Shown: one piece after another, positions 50,691 through 59,721 of the stretch | Position numbering within the stretch: position 1 is the stretch's first letter | Layout of the letters: each line of letters begins with the position of its first letter | Assembly (NCBI RefSeq): GCF_001905505.1 | Contig: NZ_LIPG01000001.1 | Location: forward strand, 248,001-312,000 | DNA: 64,000 bases | DNA from: Streptomyces sp. CB02058 | GTDB taxonomy: Bacteria; Actinomycetota; Actinomycetes; Streptomycetales; Streptomycetaceae | Direction of reading: 5' to 3' | Position numbers and translations under genes: made by a program | Notes under the pieces: generated by a model | What the model was told of the DNA's origin: nothing | The model's input: only the letters and a program-made list of their open reading frames with translations | Database searches by the model: none

Positions 50691-52721
50691 ATGATCACCA
50701 CACTGCTGGTCGCCAACCGGGGCGAGATCGCCTGCCGGATCTTTCGCACCTGCCGCGAGCTCGGCATCGCCACCGTCGCCGTGTACTCCGACGCGGACGC
50801 CGGCGCCCTGCATGTGCGCGAGGCCGACACCGCCGTACGCCTGCCGGGGAACGCGCCCTCCGAGACCTATCTGCGCGGCGACCTCGTCGTCGCCGCGGCG
50901 CTCGCCGCGGGGGCCGACGCCGTGCACCCGGGATACGGCTTCCTCTCGGAGAACGCCGGCTTCGCGGGCGCCGTGCAGGACGCGGGCCTCGTCTGGGTCG
51001 GACCGCCGGTCAAGGCCATCGAGCTGATGGCGTCCAAGACCCGGGCCAAGGAACTGATGGCCGCCGCCGGGGTCCCCCTCCTCGCCCCCGTCGACCCGGG
51101 GAGCGCCACGGCCTCGGACCTCCCCCTGCTGCTGAAGGCGGCGTCGGGCGGGGGCGGGCGCGGGATGCGGATCGTGCGGGACCTGGCCGTGCTGCCCCAG
51201 GAGCTGACCGCCGCGTCCGCCGAGGCGGCGAGCGCCTTCGGGGACGGCGAGGTCTTCGCCGAGCCCTACGTCGAGCGGGGCCGGCACGTCGAGGTCCAGG
51301 TCATGGCGGACGGCGAGGGGACGGTGTGGGCGCTCGGCACCCGCGACTGCTCGCTCCAGCGCCGCCACCAGAAGGTCATCGAGGAGGCCCCCGCGCCCGG
51401 CCTCGGCGAGGCGCTGCGCGGGCGGCTCCACGACGCGGCGGTCGCCGCCGCCCAGGCGGTGGGGTACCGGGGCGCGGGGACCGTCGAGTTCCTCGTCTCG
51501 GCCGAAGGGCGCCCGTACTTCCTGGAGATGAACACCCGGCTCCAAGTCGAACACCCCGTCACGGAGGCGGTGTTCGGGCTCGACCTCGTCGCCCTGCAAC
51601 TGCGCGTCGCGGAGGGCGCGCCCCTGCCCGCCGCCGCGCCCCCGGTGGCCGGAGGGCACGCCGTCGAGGCCCGGCTGTACGCCGAGGACCCGGCCCGTGA
51701 CTGGCAGCCGCAGACCGGAGCACTGCTCACACTCGATCTGCCGGACGGACCGGGCATCCGCCTCGACACCGGCTACACGGGCGGCGACACCATCGGGGTG
51801 CACTACGACCCGATGCTCGCCAAGGTCATCGCGCACGCCCCGACCCGCACCGAGGCCGTCCGGCTCCTGGCCCGCGCGCTCGAACGCGCCCGCATCCACG
51901 GACCGGTCACCAACCGGGAGCTGCTCGTACGCTCCCTGCGGCACCCGGACTTCGTCGCGGGACGCCTGGACACCGGCTTCTACGACCGGCACCTGACCGC
52001 GCTGACGGCGGCCGGCGGCCCCGGGGAGGAGGAGGCCCGCACCCTCGCCGCCACGGCGGCGGCCCTCGCCTCGGCCGCGGCCGGGGGAAGCGGCCCAGGC
52101 CCCGCCGGCTCCGCTCCCGCCGGCTCCGGACCCGACCGCCGCGCCCGCTCCGGACCCGCCCGCTTCGGGGCCTGGCGCAACCTCGCCTCGCAGCCGCAGA
52201 CCCGGCGCTACCGGAGCGAGCCCGACGGCACCGCGTACGAGATCGCCTACCGCACCGGCCGGGACGGCATCCCCGTCCCCGGTACGGGCGAGCGGGTCGT
52301 CGCCGTACGCCCCGGTGCCGTCACCCTCGAAACCGGCGGTGTGACACGGCACTTCGCCGTGACCGCCCACGGCGACCGGGTCCATGTCGACACCGCGTCC
52401 GGCTCGTACGCCTTCACCGCCCTGCCCCGCTTCACCGACCCCGCCGAACGCACCGAACCCGGCTCCCTGCTCGCCCCCATGCCCGGCACCGTCGTCCGCC
52501 TCGCCGAGGGACTCGTGCCCGGCGCCGCCGTCGAGGCCGGGCAGCCGCTGATCTGGCTGGAGGCGATGAAGATGGAACACCGCATCCTCGCCCCCGCCTC
52601 CGGCACCCTCACCGCGCTCCACGCCGCCCCCGGACTCCAGGTCGAGGTCGGCGCGCTGCTCGCCGTCGTACAGGACGCCCCCGCGAACGCCCCCGCGCAC
52701 CAGGAGGAGACGACACCATGA
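50691..52721 (+). CDS. Biotin-dependent acyl-CoA carboxylase alpha subunit
   Basis: A 676-residue fusion of biotin carboxylase and biotin carrier. The ATP-grasp part (about 1-445) has LLVANRGEIACRIFRTCRELGI, HPGYGFLSENAGFA, KAASGGGGRGMRIV and EMNTRLQVEHPVTEAVFGLDLV. An Ala/Gly/Pro-rich linker lies near 455-490. The C-terminal biotinyl domain has EAMKM with the biotinylated K627. The length and single biotin site fit the MCC/GCC alpha class. Its stop overlaps the dehydrogenase start (ATGA). Confidence 0.95.
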   Translation: MITTLLVANRGEIACRIFRTCRELGIATVAVYSDADAGALHVREADTAVRLPGNAPSETYLRGDLVVAAALAAGADAVHPGYGFLSENAGFAGAVQDAGLVWVGPPVKAIELMASKTRAKELMAAAGVPLLAPVDPGSATASDLPLLLKAASGGGGRGMRIVRDLAVLPQELTAASAEAASAFGDGEVFAEPYVERGRHVEVQVMADGEGTVWALGTRDCSLQRRHQKVIEEAPAPGLGEALRGRLHDAAVAAAQAVGYRGAGTVEFLVSAEGRPYFLEMNTRLQVEHPVTEAVFGLDLVALQLRVAEGAPLPAAAPPVAGGHAVEARLYAEDPARDWQPQTGALLTLDLPDGPGIRLDTGYTGGDTIGVHYDPMLAKVIAHAPTRTEAVRLLARALERARIHGPVTNRELLVRSLRHPDFVAGRLDTGFYDRHLTALTAAGGPGEEEARTLAATAAALASAAAGGSGPGPAGSAPAGSGPDRRARSGPARFGAWRNLASQPQTRRYRSEPDGTAYEIAYRTGRDGIPVPGTGERVVAVRPGAVTLETGGVTRHFAVTAHGDRVHVDTASGSYAFTALPRFTDPAERTEPGSLLAPMPGTVVRLAEGLVPGAAVEAGQPLIWLEAMKMEHRILAPASGTLTALHAAPGLQVEVGALLAVVQDAPANAPAHQEETTP

Positions 52722-53884
52722 GCACCGTCCTCGAAACCGAGGAGCACCAGGCGCTGCGCGCCGCGGTCGCCGCCCTCGGCAAGCGCTTCGGCCGCGACTA
52801 CACCACCGATCTGGCCCGCAAGGGCGAGCACCCGCGCGAACTCTGGGAGGCGGCGGGCAAGCTCGGCTACCTCGGCGTCAACCTCCCCGAGGAGTACGGC
52901 GGGGGAGGCGGCGGCATGGCCGAGCTCTCCATCGTCCTGGAGGAGCTCGGCGCGGCGGGCAGCCCCCTGCTCATGATGGTCGTCTCCCCGGCGATCTGCG
53001 GCACCGTCATCGCCCGCTTCGGCACCGAGGCCCAGAAGCGGGCCTGGCTGCCCGGTCTCTCCGACGGCTCCCTCACCATGTCCTTCGGCATCACCGAGCC
53101 CGACGCCGGCTCCAACTCGCACCGCATCACCACCACCGCGCGCCGCGACGACGGGGGAGGCTGGATACTCAGCGGCCGCAAGGTCTTCATCTCCGGCGTC
53201 GACATCTCCGACGCCACCCTGATCGTCGGCCGCACCGAGGACGCGAAGTCCGGCAGCCTCAAGCCCTGCCTCTTCATCGTCCCCCGCGACACCCCCGGCT
53301 TCACCCGCACCCACATCGACATGGAACTCCACGCGGCCGAGAAGCAGTTCGAGCTGACCTTCGACGACGTGAGGCTGCCCGCCGACGCCCTCGTGGGCGA
53401 CGAGGACGCGGGCCTGCTCCAGCTCTTCGCCGGGCTGAACCCCGAACGCATCATGGGCGCCGCCTTCGCCATCGGCATGGGCCGCTACGCCGTCGAGCGG
53501 GCCGTGGACTACGCGAAGACCCGCACCGTCTGGAAGGGCGCGCCCATCGGCGCCCACCAGGCCATCGCCCACCCGCTCGCCCAGGCGCACATCGAGCTGG
53601 AACTCTCCCGGCTGATGATGCAGAAGGCCGCCAGGCTCTACGACGACGGCGACGACACCGGCGCGGGCGAGGCCGCCAACATGGCGAAGTACGCCGCGGC
53701 CGAAGCATGCGTCCGGGCCGTCGACCAGGCCGTCCACACCCTCGGCGGCAACGGCCTCACCCGCGAGTACGGACTCGCCTCCCTCGTCACCGCCGCGCGC
53801 GTCTCCCGTATCGCACCCGTCAGCCGCGAAATGATCCTGAACTACGTCTCCCACCAGACCCTGGGCCTGCCGAAGTCGTACTGA
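52718..53884 (+). CDS. Acyl-CoA dehydrogenase
   Basis: A 388-residue FAD enzyme introducing the alpha,beta double bond of an acyl-CoA. It shows LGYLGVNLPEEYGGGGGGMAELSIVLEELG, the flavin-binding MSFGITEPDAGSNSHRITTTARR, the C-terminal VHTLGGNGLTREYGLASLVTAAR and RISRIAP-like end. It should supply the 2-enoyl-CoA carboxylated by the biotin enzyme encoded upstream. It overlaps the preceding gene by 4 bp. Confidence 0.94.
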   Translation: MSTVLETEEHQALRAAVAALGKRFGRDYTTDLARKGEHPRELWEAAGKLGYLGVNLPEEYGGGGGGMAELSIVLEELGAAGSPLLMMVVSPAICGTVIARFGTEAQKRAWLPGLSDGSLTMSFGITEPDAGSNSHRITTTARRDDGGGWILSGRKVFISGVDISDATLIVGRTEDAKSGSLKPCLFIVPRDTPGFTRTHIDMELHAAEKQFELTFDDVRLPADALVGDEDAGLLQLFAGLNPERIMGAAFAIGMGRYAVERAVDYAKTRTVWKGAPIGAHQAIAHPLAQAHIELELSRLMMQKAARLYDDGDDTGAGEAANMAKYAAAEACVRAVDQAVHTLGGNGLTREYGLASLVTAARVSRIAPVSREMILNYVSHQTLGLPKSY

Positions 53885-53966
53885 CGTCCTCGGTCGTGTC
53901 ACGGGTCTCCCCAACCGCTCCCGCAGGGGCGATTCTGGCTCTCCACCCGCGTCGAAGGGGACCGCC

Positions 53967-55544
53967 ATGGTGTTCCACAGCGAGTACGCAGATGTCCCGG
54001 CCCTCGATACACCCATCCACGAAGCCGTCCTCGGGAACGCCGCGGACTTCGGTGACACCCCGGCCCTGGTCGACGGGACCAACGGGATGACCGTCACCTA
54101 CGCCCAGCTCGACACCTTCCACCGGCGCATCGCCGCCTTCCTCGCCGATGCCGGACTGCGCAAGGGCGACGTCCTCGCGCTGCACAGCCCCAACACGATC
54201 GCCTACCCGCCCGTCTTCTACGGGGCGACCAGGGCCGGTGCCACCGTCACCACCATCCACCCGCTGGCCACCGCCGAGGAGTTCGCCAAGCAGCTCCAGG
54301 ACTCCGCGGCCCGCTGGATCGTCACCGTCTCCCCGCTGCTCGACGTCGCCCGCGGCGCCGCACGGATCGCGGGGGGCATCGAGCAGATCTACGTCTGCGA
54401 CCAGGCCGAGGGCCACACCTCCGTACTCGACATGCTCGCCTCCACCGCCGCCGAACCGGAGATCACCTTCGACCCGGCCGAGGACGTCGCCGTGCTCCCG
54501 TACTCCTCGGGCACCACCGGCACCCCCAAGGGCGTCATGCTCACCCACCGCTCCATCGCCACCAACCTGGAGCAACTCCGCCCCTTCGTCCCCCTCGGCG
54601 AACGCGACCGCATCCTGGCCGTGCTGCCGTTCTTCCACATCTACGGGCTGACCGCGCTCATGAACGGACCGCTGCGCTACGGCGCCACGGTCGTCGTCCT
54701 GCCCCGCTTCGACCTCACCCAGTTCCTCGAGACGATCCAGACCCACCGCATCGCGGGCCTGTACGTCGCCCCGCCCATCGTCCTGGCCCTCGCCAAGCAC
54801 CCGCTCGTCGGCGACTACGACCTCTCGTCGCTGGAGTACATCGTCAGCGCCGCGGCCCCCCTGGACGCCGAACTCGCCGCGGCCTGTTCCACCCGGCTCG
54901 GCGTACCCGCCGTACGGCAGGCCTACGGCATGACCGAACTCTCGCCCGGCACCCATGTCGTGCCCCTCGACGCGGAGAACCCGCCGCCGGGCACCGTCGG
55001 GAAGATGCTGCCCGGCACGGAGATGCGGATCGTCTCGCTCACCGACCCCGGCATCGACGTCCCCCTCGACACCCCCGGCGAGATCCTCATCCGCGGCCCC
55101 CAGGTGATGAAGGGCTACCTCGGCCGCCCCGACGCCACCGCCGCCATGATCGACGAGGACGGCTGGCTGCACACCGGGGACGTGGGGAGGGTCGACGAGG
55201 CCGGCTGGCTGTACGTCGTCGACCGGGTCAAGGAACTCATCAAGTACAAGGGCTACCAGGTGGCCCCCGCCGACCTGGAGGCACTCCTCCTGACCCACCC
55301 GTCGATCGCCGACGCCGCCGTCATCGGGGTGTACGACGCCGACGGCAACGAGGTCCCCAAGGCGTTCCTGGTCCGCGCCCCCGGCGCCGAGGACCTCGGC
55401 GAGGACGACGTCATCGCCTATGTCGCCGACCGGGTGTCCCCGTACAAGAAGGTCAGACAGGCGGAGTTCATCGAGGCCGTGCCCCGAGCGGTGTCCGGCA
55501 AGATCCTGCGGCGGGAGCTGCGCGACCGGGAGAAGCAGCGATGA
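53967..55544 (+). CDS. Acyl-CoA synthetase, 4-coumarate-CoA ligase-like
   Basis: A 525-residue adenylate-forming ligase that activates a carboxylic acid with ATP and CoA. Motif I YSSGTTGTPKG is at 179-189, YGMTELSPGTH near 310-320, the GEILIRGPQVMKGYL and DGWLHTGDVGRVDEAGWLYVVDRVKELIKYKGYQVAPADLE core follow, and the catalytic lysine is in RAVSGKILRREL. The plant-like 4CL architecture suggests aryl or branched/isoprenoid acids. An 82-bp gap precedes it, the only sizeable gap in the operon, so an internal promoter is possible. It is translationally coupled to the hydratase. Confidence 0.94.
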   Translation: MVFHSEYADVPALDTPIHEAVLGNAADFGDTPALVDGTNGMTVTYAQLDTFHRRIAAFLADAGLRKGDVLALHSPNTIAYPPVFYGATRAGATVTTIHPLATAEEFAKQLQDSAARWIVTVSPLLDVARGAARIAGGIEQIYVCDQAEGHTSVLDMLASTAAEPEITFDPAEDVAVLPYSSGTTGTPKGVMLTHRSIATNLEQLRPFVPLGERDRILAVLPFFHIYGLTALMNGPLRYGATVVVLPRFDLTQFLETIQTHRIAGLYVAPPIVLALAKHPLVGDYDLSSLEYIVSAAAPLDAELAAACSTRLGVPAVRQAYGMTELSPGTHVVPLDAENPPPGTVGKMLPGTEMRIVSLTDPGIDVPLDTPGEILIRGPQVMKGYLGRPDATAAMIDEDGWLHTGDVGRVDEAGWLYVVDRVKELIKYKGYQVAPADLEALLLTHPSIADAAVIGVYDADGNEVPKAFLVRAPGAEDLGEDDVIAYVADRVSPYKKVRQAEFIEAVPRAVSGKILRRELRDREKQR

Positions 55545-56275
55545 CCCTGGCACCCCCCGTCCACGAGCGCGGCATCACCACGCTCACCCTCGACGCACCC
55601 GCCAAGCGCAACGCGCTCTCCGCGCGTCTCGTCGGAGAACTGACCGAAGCCCTGGCCGGCTGCGCGGCCGACGACTCCGTGCGGGCCGTCGTCCTCACCC
55701 ACACCGGCACCACCTTCTGCGCGGGCGCCGACCTGACCGCACCACCCGAACCGGCGGCGTTCGTCGCCCTGATGCGGGCGATCGTCGCCCTGCCCAAGCC
55801 CGTCGTCGCCCGGGTCACGGGTCATGTCCGGGCCGGCGGCCTCGGGCTCCTCGCGGCCTGCGACATCCCGGCGGCGGGAGCGGATGCCACCTTCGCCCTC
55901 ACCGAGTCCCGCCTCGGCCTCGCCCCCGCCGTCATCTCCCTGCCGCTGCTGCCCCGCCTCGACCCGCGCGCCGCCGCCCGCTACTACCTCACGGGCGAAC
56001 GCTTCGACGGACCGGAGGCCGCCCGCATCGGCCTCGTGAGCATCGCCGCCGAGGATGTGGACAAGGCGCTCGTACCGGTACTGGACGGACTGCGCAGGGC
56101 CTCCCCCCAGGGGCTGGCGGCATCGAAGGAGCTGGTCACGGCTACTGTGCTGCGTGGCTTCGACCAGTACGCCGAAGATCTCGTCACCCGCTCCGCAGCG
56201 CTCTTCGCCTCCGACGACGCACGGGAGGGGATGACGGCCTTCCTGGAACGACGGGATCCCTCATGGGTGCTGTGA
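55541..56275 (+). CDS. Enoyl-CoA hydratase/isomerase
   Basis: A 244-residue crotonase-fold protein. The oxyanion-hole segments are LDAPAKRNALSARLV and CAGADLTAPPEPAAF, then RVTGHVRAGGLGLLAACDIPAAGADATFALTESRLGLAPA. The second catalytic glutamate region (TESRLGLAP) is present. It would hydrate the enoyl or glutaconyl-type CoA made upstream, as AtuE does in the atu pathway. ATGA overlaps the ligase stop. No mitochondrial-type extension or fusion is present. Confidence 0.93.
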   Translation: MTLAPPVHERGITTLTLDAPAKRNALSARLVGELTEALAGCAADDSVRAVVLTHTGTTFCAGADLTAPPEPAAFVALMRAIVALPKPVVARVTGHVRAGGLGLLAACDIPAAGADATFALTESRLGLAPAVISLPLLPRLDPRAAARYYLTGERFDGPEAARIGLVSIAAEDVDKALVPVLDGLRRASPQGLAASKELVTATVLRGFDQYAEDLVTRSAALFASDDAREGMTAFLERRDPSWVL

Positions 56276-56841
56276 CCTCCCCGAAGCAGGACAGGAGCCG
56301 CGCCACCCGGCAGCGGCTCCTGGCATCAGCGGTGGCCTGCCTCGCCGAACACGGCTGGGCGGGCTCCACCGTCTCCGTCGTCGCCGAACACGCCGGGGTC
56401 TCGCGCGGCGCCGCCCAGCACCACTTCCCCACCCGTGAGGACCTGTTCACCGGCGCCGTCGAATACGTCGCCGAGGAACGCTCGGCCGCCCTGCGCGCCC
56501 TGCCCGTCCAGGGCCGCGCGGAAGTCGTCGGCGCGCTCGTCGACCTCTACACCGGCCCGCTCTTCCGGGCCGCGCTCCAGCTCTGGGTCGCGGCCTCGAA
56601 CGAGGAGCAGCTCCGGCCCCGGGTCACCGAACTCGAGGCCCGCGTCGGCCGGGAGACCCACCGCATCGCCGTCGGCCTCCTCGGCGCCGACGAGACCCGC
56701 CCCGGGGTCCGCGAGACGGTGCAGGGCCTCCTCGACATGGCCCGGGGCCTCGGCCTCGCCAACCTGCTGACGGACGACGGGGCGCGACGGCGCCGCGTCG
56801 TCACGCAGTGGGCGGCCCTGCTCGACGACGCGCTGGGCTGA
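56263..56841 (+). CDS. TetR-family regulator of the catabolic operon
   Basis: A 192-residue TetR protein: RQRLLASAVACLAEHGWAGSTVSVVAEHAGVSRGAAQHHFPTREDLFTGAVEYV is a textbook N-terminal HTH with HHF in the recognition helix. The C-terminal helices form a ligand pocket, presumably for an acyl-CoA or acid of the pathway. ATG 56263 overlaps the hydratase gene by 13 bp; a GTG at 56272 (GTGA overlap) is the alternative. It is the last gene of the operon, and AtuR of the Pseudomonas atu cluster is also a TetR protein. Autoregulation via the palindrome at 46509 is likely. Confidence 0.92.
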   Translation: MGAVTSPKQDRSRATRQRLLASAVACLAEHGWAGSTVSVVAEHAGVSRGAAQHHFPTREDLFTGAVEYVAEERSAALRALPVQGRAEVVGALVDLYTGPLFRAALQLWVAASNEEQLRPRVTELEARVGRETHRIAVGLLGADETRPGVRETVQGLLDMARGLGLANLLTDDGARRRRVVTQWAALLDDALG

Positions 56842-56896
56842 TCCCCTGCGCGGCCGTCGAGGACGCGACGCACGGCGCCAGGACAGGAACGGAGGG

Positions 56897-57541
56897 TCAG
56901 CTGGTCCAGAGGACCGGGCTGTCGGTGTACGCGTCACCCTCGTCGAACGAAGCGGCCGCGACGGGCTCGGTCTTCGTGGCGCTGAGCGAGCAGGTCTCGT
57001 ACGACGCGCCCTTGGTGGTGAAGTCGCGGGGGGCCGTCTCGCTGTCGCACTTGCCCGGGAGGTCGCCGATCAGGATGACCCCCGTGGGGCCGCCGCCCGC
57101 CAGCTGCCCGCGCAGCCTCAGCGACGCGTACGACAGGTCGGTGCCGCCGACGTTCTCCACCTTCATCCGGATGTAATAGGGCGTCATGCCCTTCGCCTTC
57201 GCGCCGAACCGCTCCATGTCGGCCTCGGCGCCCTTCTCGATCGCCGTGACCGTCACGGCGACGGTGCCCTTCTTGTCCGTCCCGTACGTGAACGGCAGGA
57301 CCGCCCTGTCGCCGACCTCGAGCTTCGAGCCCGGTGCGGTGACGTCCCCGTCGGCCGGAGCGGCGCCGTCGTCGGTGGGCTCCGCGGACGGGCTCTCGCC
57401 GGCCGGATCGGACGGTGCCGGGGCGGAGGCCGACGGTGAGTCCGGTCCCGATGCCGAGTCGGCGCCGTCCTCGCAGGCCGTGAGCCCGAGCGTCATGGCG
57501 GTGAGAGCGGCAGCGAGGGCGATGCGTCCCTTGTGTGTCAT
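56897..57541 (-). CDS. Secreted lipoprotein, function unknown
   Basis: A 214-residue protein with a lipoprotein signal peptide: a positive start (MTHKGR), a hydrophobic core and the lipobox LTAC with C23. A Ser/Pro/Asp-rich disordered linker (about 25-75) leads to a beta-sandwich-type domain (DRAVLPFTYGTDKKGTVAVTVTAIEKG...YYIRMKVENVGGTDLSY), which resembles DUF4352-like extracytoplasmic domains. Two cysteines (in KCDSE and ETCSLS) could form a disulfide. It is convergent with the TetR gene of the catabolic operon. Confidence 0.88.
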   Translation of the reverse strand: MTHKGRIALAAALTAMTLGLTACEDGADSASGPDSPSASAPAPSDPAGESPSAEPTDDGAAPADGDVTAPGSKLEVGDRAVLPFTYGTDKKGTVAVTVTAIEKGAEADMERFGAKAKGMTPYYIRMKVENVGGTDLSYASLRLRGQLAGGGPTGVILIGDLPGKCDSETAPRDFTTKGASYETCSLSATKTEPVAAASFDEGDAYTDSPVLWTS

Positions 57542-57601
57542 TTTTGACCTAACTGGCAGTGAGGGGAGCCCCGAAGGGCAGCCGGTGCGTTCAACTACCG
57601 G

Positions 57602-57635
57602 GCGCCCCGGTGACGACGGTCCGTCACCGGGGCGC
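57602..57635 (-). terminator. Perfect 14-bp stem-loop after the citrate synthase gene
   Basis: GCGCCCCGGTGACG and CGTCACCGGGGCGC pair perfectly around a 6-nt loop, about 90 bp past the citrate synthase stop and 61 bp before the lipoprotein start. It is a strong hairpin without a U-run, the usual Streptomyces terminator style. Confidence 0.65.
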
Positions 57636-57723
57636 GCCGTGACGCGTCTCAGGATGCCGCCAGGAATGACACAGGCGAGCCACAGGCGTGCGACGGGTGA
57701 GGCACGACCTGCCCGGCCCTCCG

Positions 57724-58833
57724 TCAGTTGCCCAGGTCCGCCAGCTGGTCGAAGCCCGGGATCTCGTGCGGGTCGCGGGTGCCCGGGCCGACGTACGTCG
57801 CCGAGGGGCGCACCAGGCGGCCCGTCCTCTTCTGCTCCAGGATGTGCGCCGACCAGCCGGCCGTGCGGGCACAGCTGAACATCGACGTGAACATGTGCGC
57901 CGGGACCTCCGCGAAGTCCAGCACGATCGCCGCCCAGAACTCGACGTTCGTCGCCAGGACGCGGTCCGGGCGGCGGGCGTGGAGCTCTTCCAGGGCCGCC
58001 TTCTCCAGGGCCTCCGCCACCTCGAAGCGCGGGGCGGCCAGCTCACGGGCCGTGCGGCGCAGGACGCGGGCGCGGGGGTCCTCGGCGCGGTAGACGCGGT
58101 GGCCGAAGCCCATCAGCCGCTCGCCCTTGTCCAGCGCCTGCTTCACATAGGCCCGGGCGTCGCCGGTCCGCTCGATCTCCTCGATCATGCCGAGGACCCG
58201 GGACGGGGCCCCGCCGTGCAGCGGGCCCGACATCGCGCCGACCGCGCCGGAGAGGGCGGCCGAGACGTCCGCGCCGGTGGAGGCGATGACACGGGCGGTG
58301 AACGTCGAGGCGTTCATGCCGTGTTCGGCGGCCGAGGTCCAGTAGGCGTCGACCGCCTTGACGTGCTTCGGGTCCGGCTCGCCGCGCCAGCGGATCATGA
58401 ACCGCTCGACCACGGACTCCGCCTTGTCGATCTCGCTCTGCGGGACCATCGGCAGGCCCTGGCCACGGGCCGACTGGGCGACGTACGACAGGGCCATCAC
58501 GGCCGCGCGCGCGAGGTCGTCGCGGGCCTGCTCGGCATCGATGTCGAGCAGCGGTTTCAGGCCCCACACGGGCGCCAGCATGGCCAGCGCGGACTGCACG
58601 TCCACACGGATGTCGCCGGAGTGCACCGGGATCGGGAACGGCTCGGCGGGCGGCAGACCGGGGTTGAACGCCCCGTCCACCAGCAGCCCCCAGACGTTGC
58701 CGAACGACACGTGGCCGACGAGATCCTCGATGTCGACGCCGCGGTAACGGAGCGATCCGCCTTCCTTGTCGGGCTCGGCGATCTCCGTCTCGAACGCGAC
58801 GACTCCTTCAAGTCCGGGTACGAAGTCGGACAT
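57724..58833 (-). CDS. Citrate synthase 2 (type II-like)
   Basis: A 369-residue citrate synthase condensing acetyl-CoA and oxaloacetate, or a methylcitrate-type paralogue. Conserved parts are SLRYRGVDIEDLV, the first catalytic His in SAAEHGMNASTFTARVIASTGAD, the second in SGPLHGGAPSRVLGMIEEI, and GFGHRVYRAEDPRARVL carrying Arg/Asp catalytic contacts. The ATG at 58833 begins at the normal N-terminus; upstream in-frame codons are unrelated. From memory the neighbouring order (citrate synthase divergent from pdxH) is conserved in Streptomyces. Confidence 0.94.
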   Translation of the reverse strand: MSDFVPGLEGVVAFETEIAEPDKEGGSLRYRGVDIEDLVGHVSFGNVWGLLVDGAFNPGLPPAEPFPIPVHSGDIRVDVQSALAMLAPVWGLKPLLDIDAEQARDDLARAAVMALSYVAQSARGQGLPMVPQSEIDKAESVVERFMIRWRGEPDPKHVKAVDAYWTSAAEHGMNASTFTARVIASTGADVSAALSGAVGAMSGPLHGGAPSRVLGMIEEIERTGDARAYVKQALDKGERLMGFGHRVYRAEDPRARVLRRTARELAAPRFEVAEALEKAALEELHARRPDRVLATNVEFWAAIVLDFAEVPAHMFTSMFSCARTAGWSAHILEQKRTGRLVRPSATYVGPGTRDPHEIPGFDQLADLGN

Positions 58834-59000
58834 CGGGCGGCTCCTTCGGCTCGGCGGCTGTATGACGGCGACAAAGGCCTGTCCACGATACTGGCGGGTT
58901 CCCACGACGCGGGGAAGGGTGACGTCCGGCACAGCCTGCCGGCCCGGGGACCGAACCCCTGCCCGCAGGGAACACCGGCCCGCTGCGGCAGGATGGCCCC

Positions 59001-59717
59001 GTGCCCACAGCTGATGCCACTCCGTCCTCCGCTTCCGCCTCCTCTCGCACTCCGTCATCCGATTGCACCACCGATCCGGCCGCGATGCGCGAGCAGTACC
59101 GCTCCGAGGACTTCACCGAGAAGGACCTCGCCGCCGACCCCATGGACCAGTTCGCCCACTGGTTCCGCCAGGTCGCGGGGGGCGGCGCGCTCCACGAGCC
59201 GAACGCGATGGTGGTCTCCACGGCCGACTCCGAGGGACGGCCCTCCTCCCGCACGGTGCTGCTCAAGCACTACGACGACCGCGGTTTCGTCTTCTTCACC
59301 AACTACGGCTCCCGCAAGGGCCGCGAACTGACCGCGAACCCGTACGTCTCGCTGCTCTTCCCCTGGCACCCGCTGGCCCGCCAGGTCATCGTCACCGGCA
59401 CCGCCTCCCGCGTGGGCCGCGAGGAGACGGTCGCCTACTTCCGCACCCGCCCGCACGGCTCCCAGCTGGGCGCCTGGGCGAGCGACCAGTCGACCGTGGT
59501 CGGCTCCCGGCAGGAGCTGGTCGACCGCTACGAGGAGCTCGCAGCCCGCTACCCCGAGGGCGAGAAGGTCCCCGCGCCGCCGCAGTGGGGCGGTTTCCGC
59601 GTCGTACCGGACGCGATCGAGTTCTGGCAGGGCCGCGAGAACCGGCTGCACGACCGGCTCCGCTACGTGCGCGAGAGCCCGGCCGCCGGCTGGCGGGTGG
59701 AGCGGCTCTGCCCGTGA
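59001..59717 (+). CDS. pdxH: Pyridoxamine 5'-phosphate oxidase
   Basis: A 238-residue FMN enzyme making pyridoxal 5'-phosphate. Family marks are [78 protein letters not shown] and the C-terminal [15 protein letters not shown]...GWRVERLCP. The start is GTG with CAGGAT ending 6 nt upstream (leaderless pattern), and the first 27 residues are a Ser/Thr-rich tail outside the fold. It is divergent from citrate synthase and convergent with a TetR gene 5 bp away. Confidence 0.96.
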   Translation: MPTADATPSSASASSRTPSSDCTTDPAAMREQYRSEDFTEKDLAADPMDQFAHWFRQVAGGGALHEPNAMVVSTADSEGRPSSRTVLLKHYDDRGFVFFTNYGSRKGRELTANPYVSLLFPWHPLARQVIVTGTASRVGREETVAYFRTRPHGSQLGAWASDQSTVVGSRQELVDRYEELAARYPEGEKVPAPPQWGGFRVVPDAIEFWQGRENRLHDRLRYVRESPAAGWRVERLCP

Positions 59718-59721
59718 CCCG

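Noticed and set aside
53885..53966. Possible separate promoter for the ligase gene
   Set aside because: The 82-bp gap has no convincing -10/-35 pair, so I treat the genes as one operon, though an internal promoter cannot be excluded.
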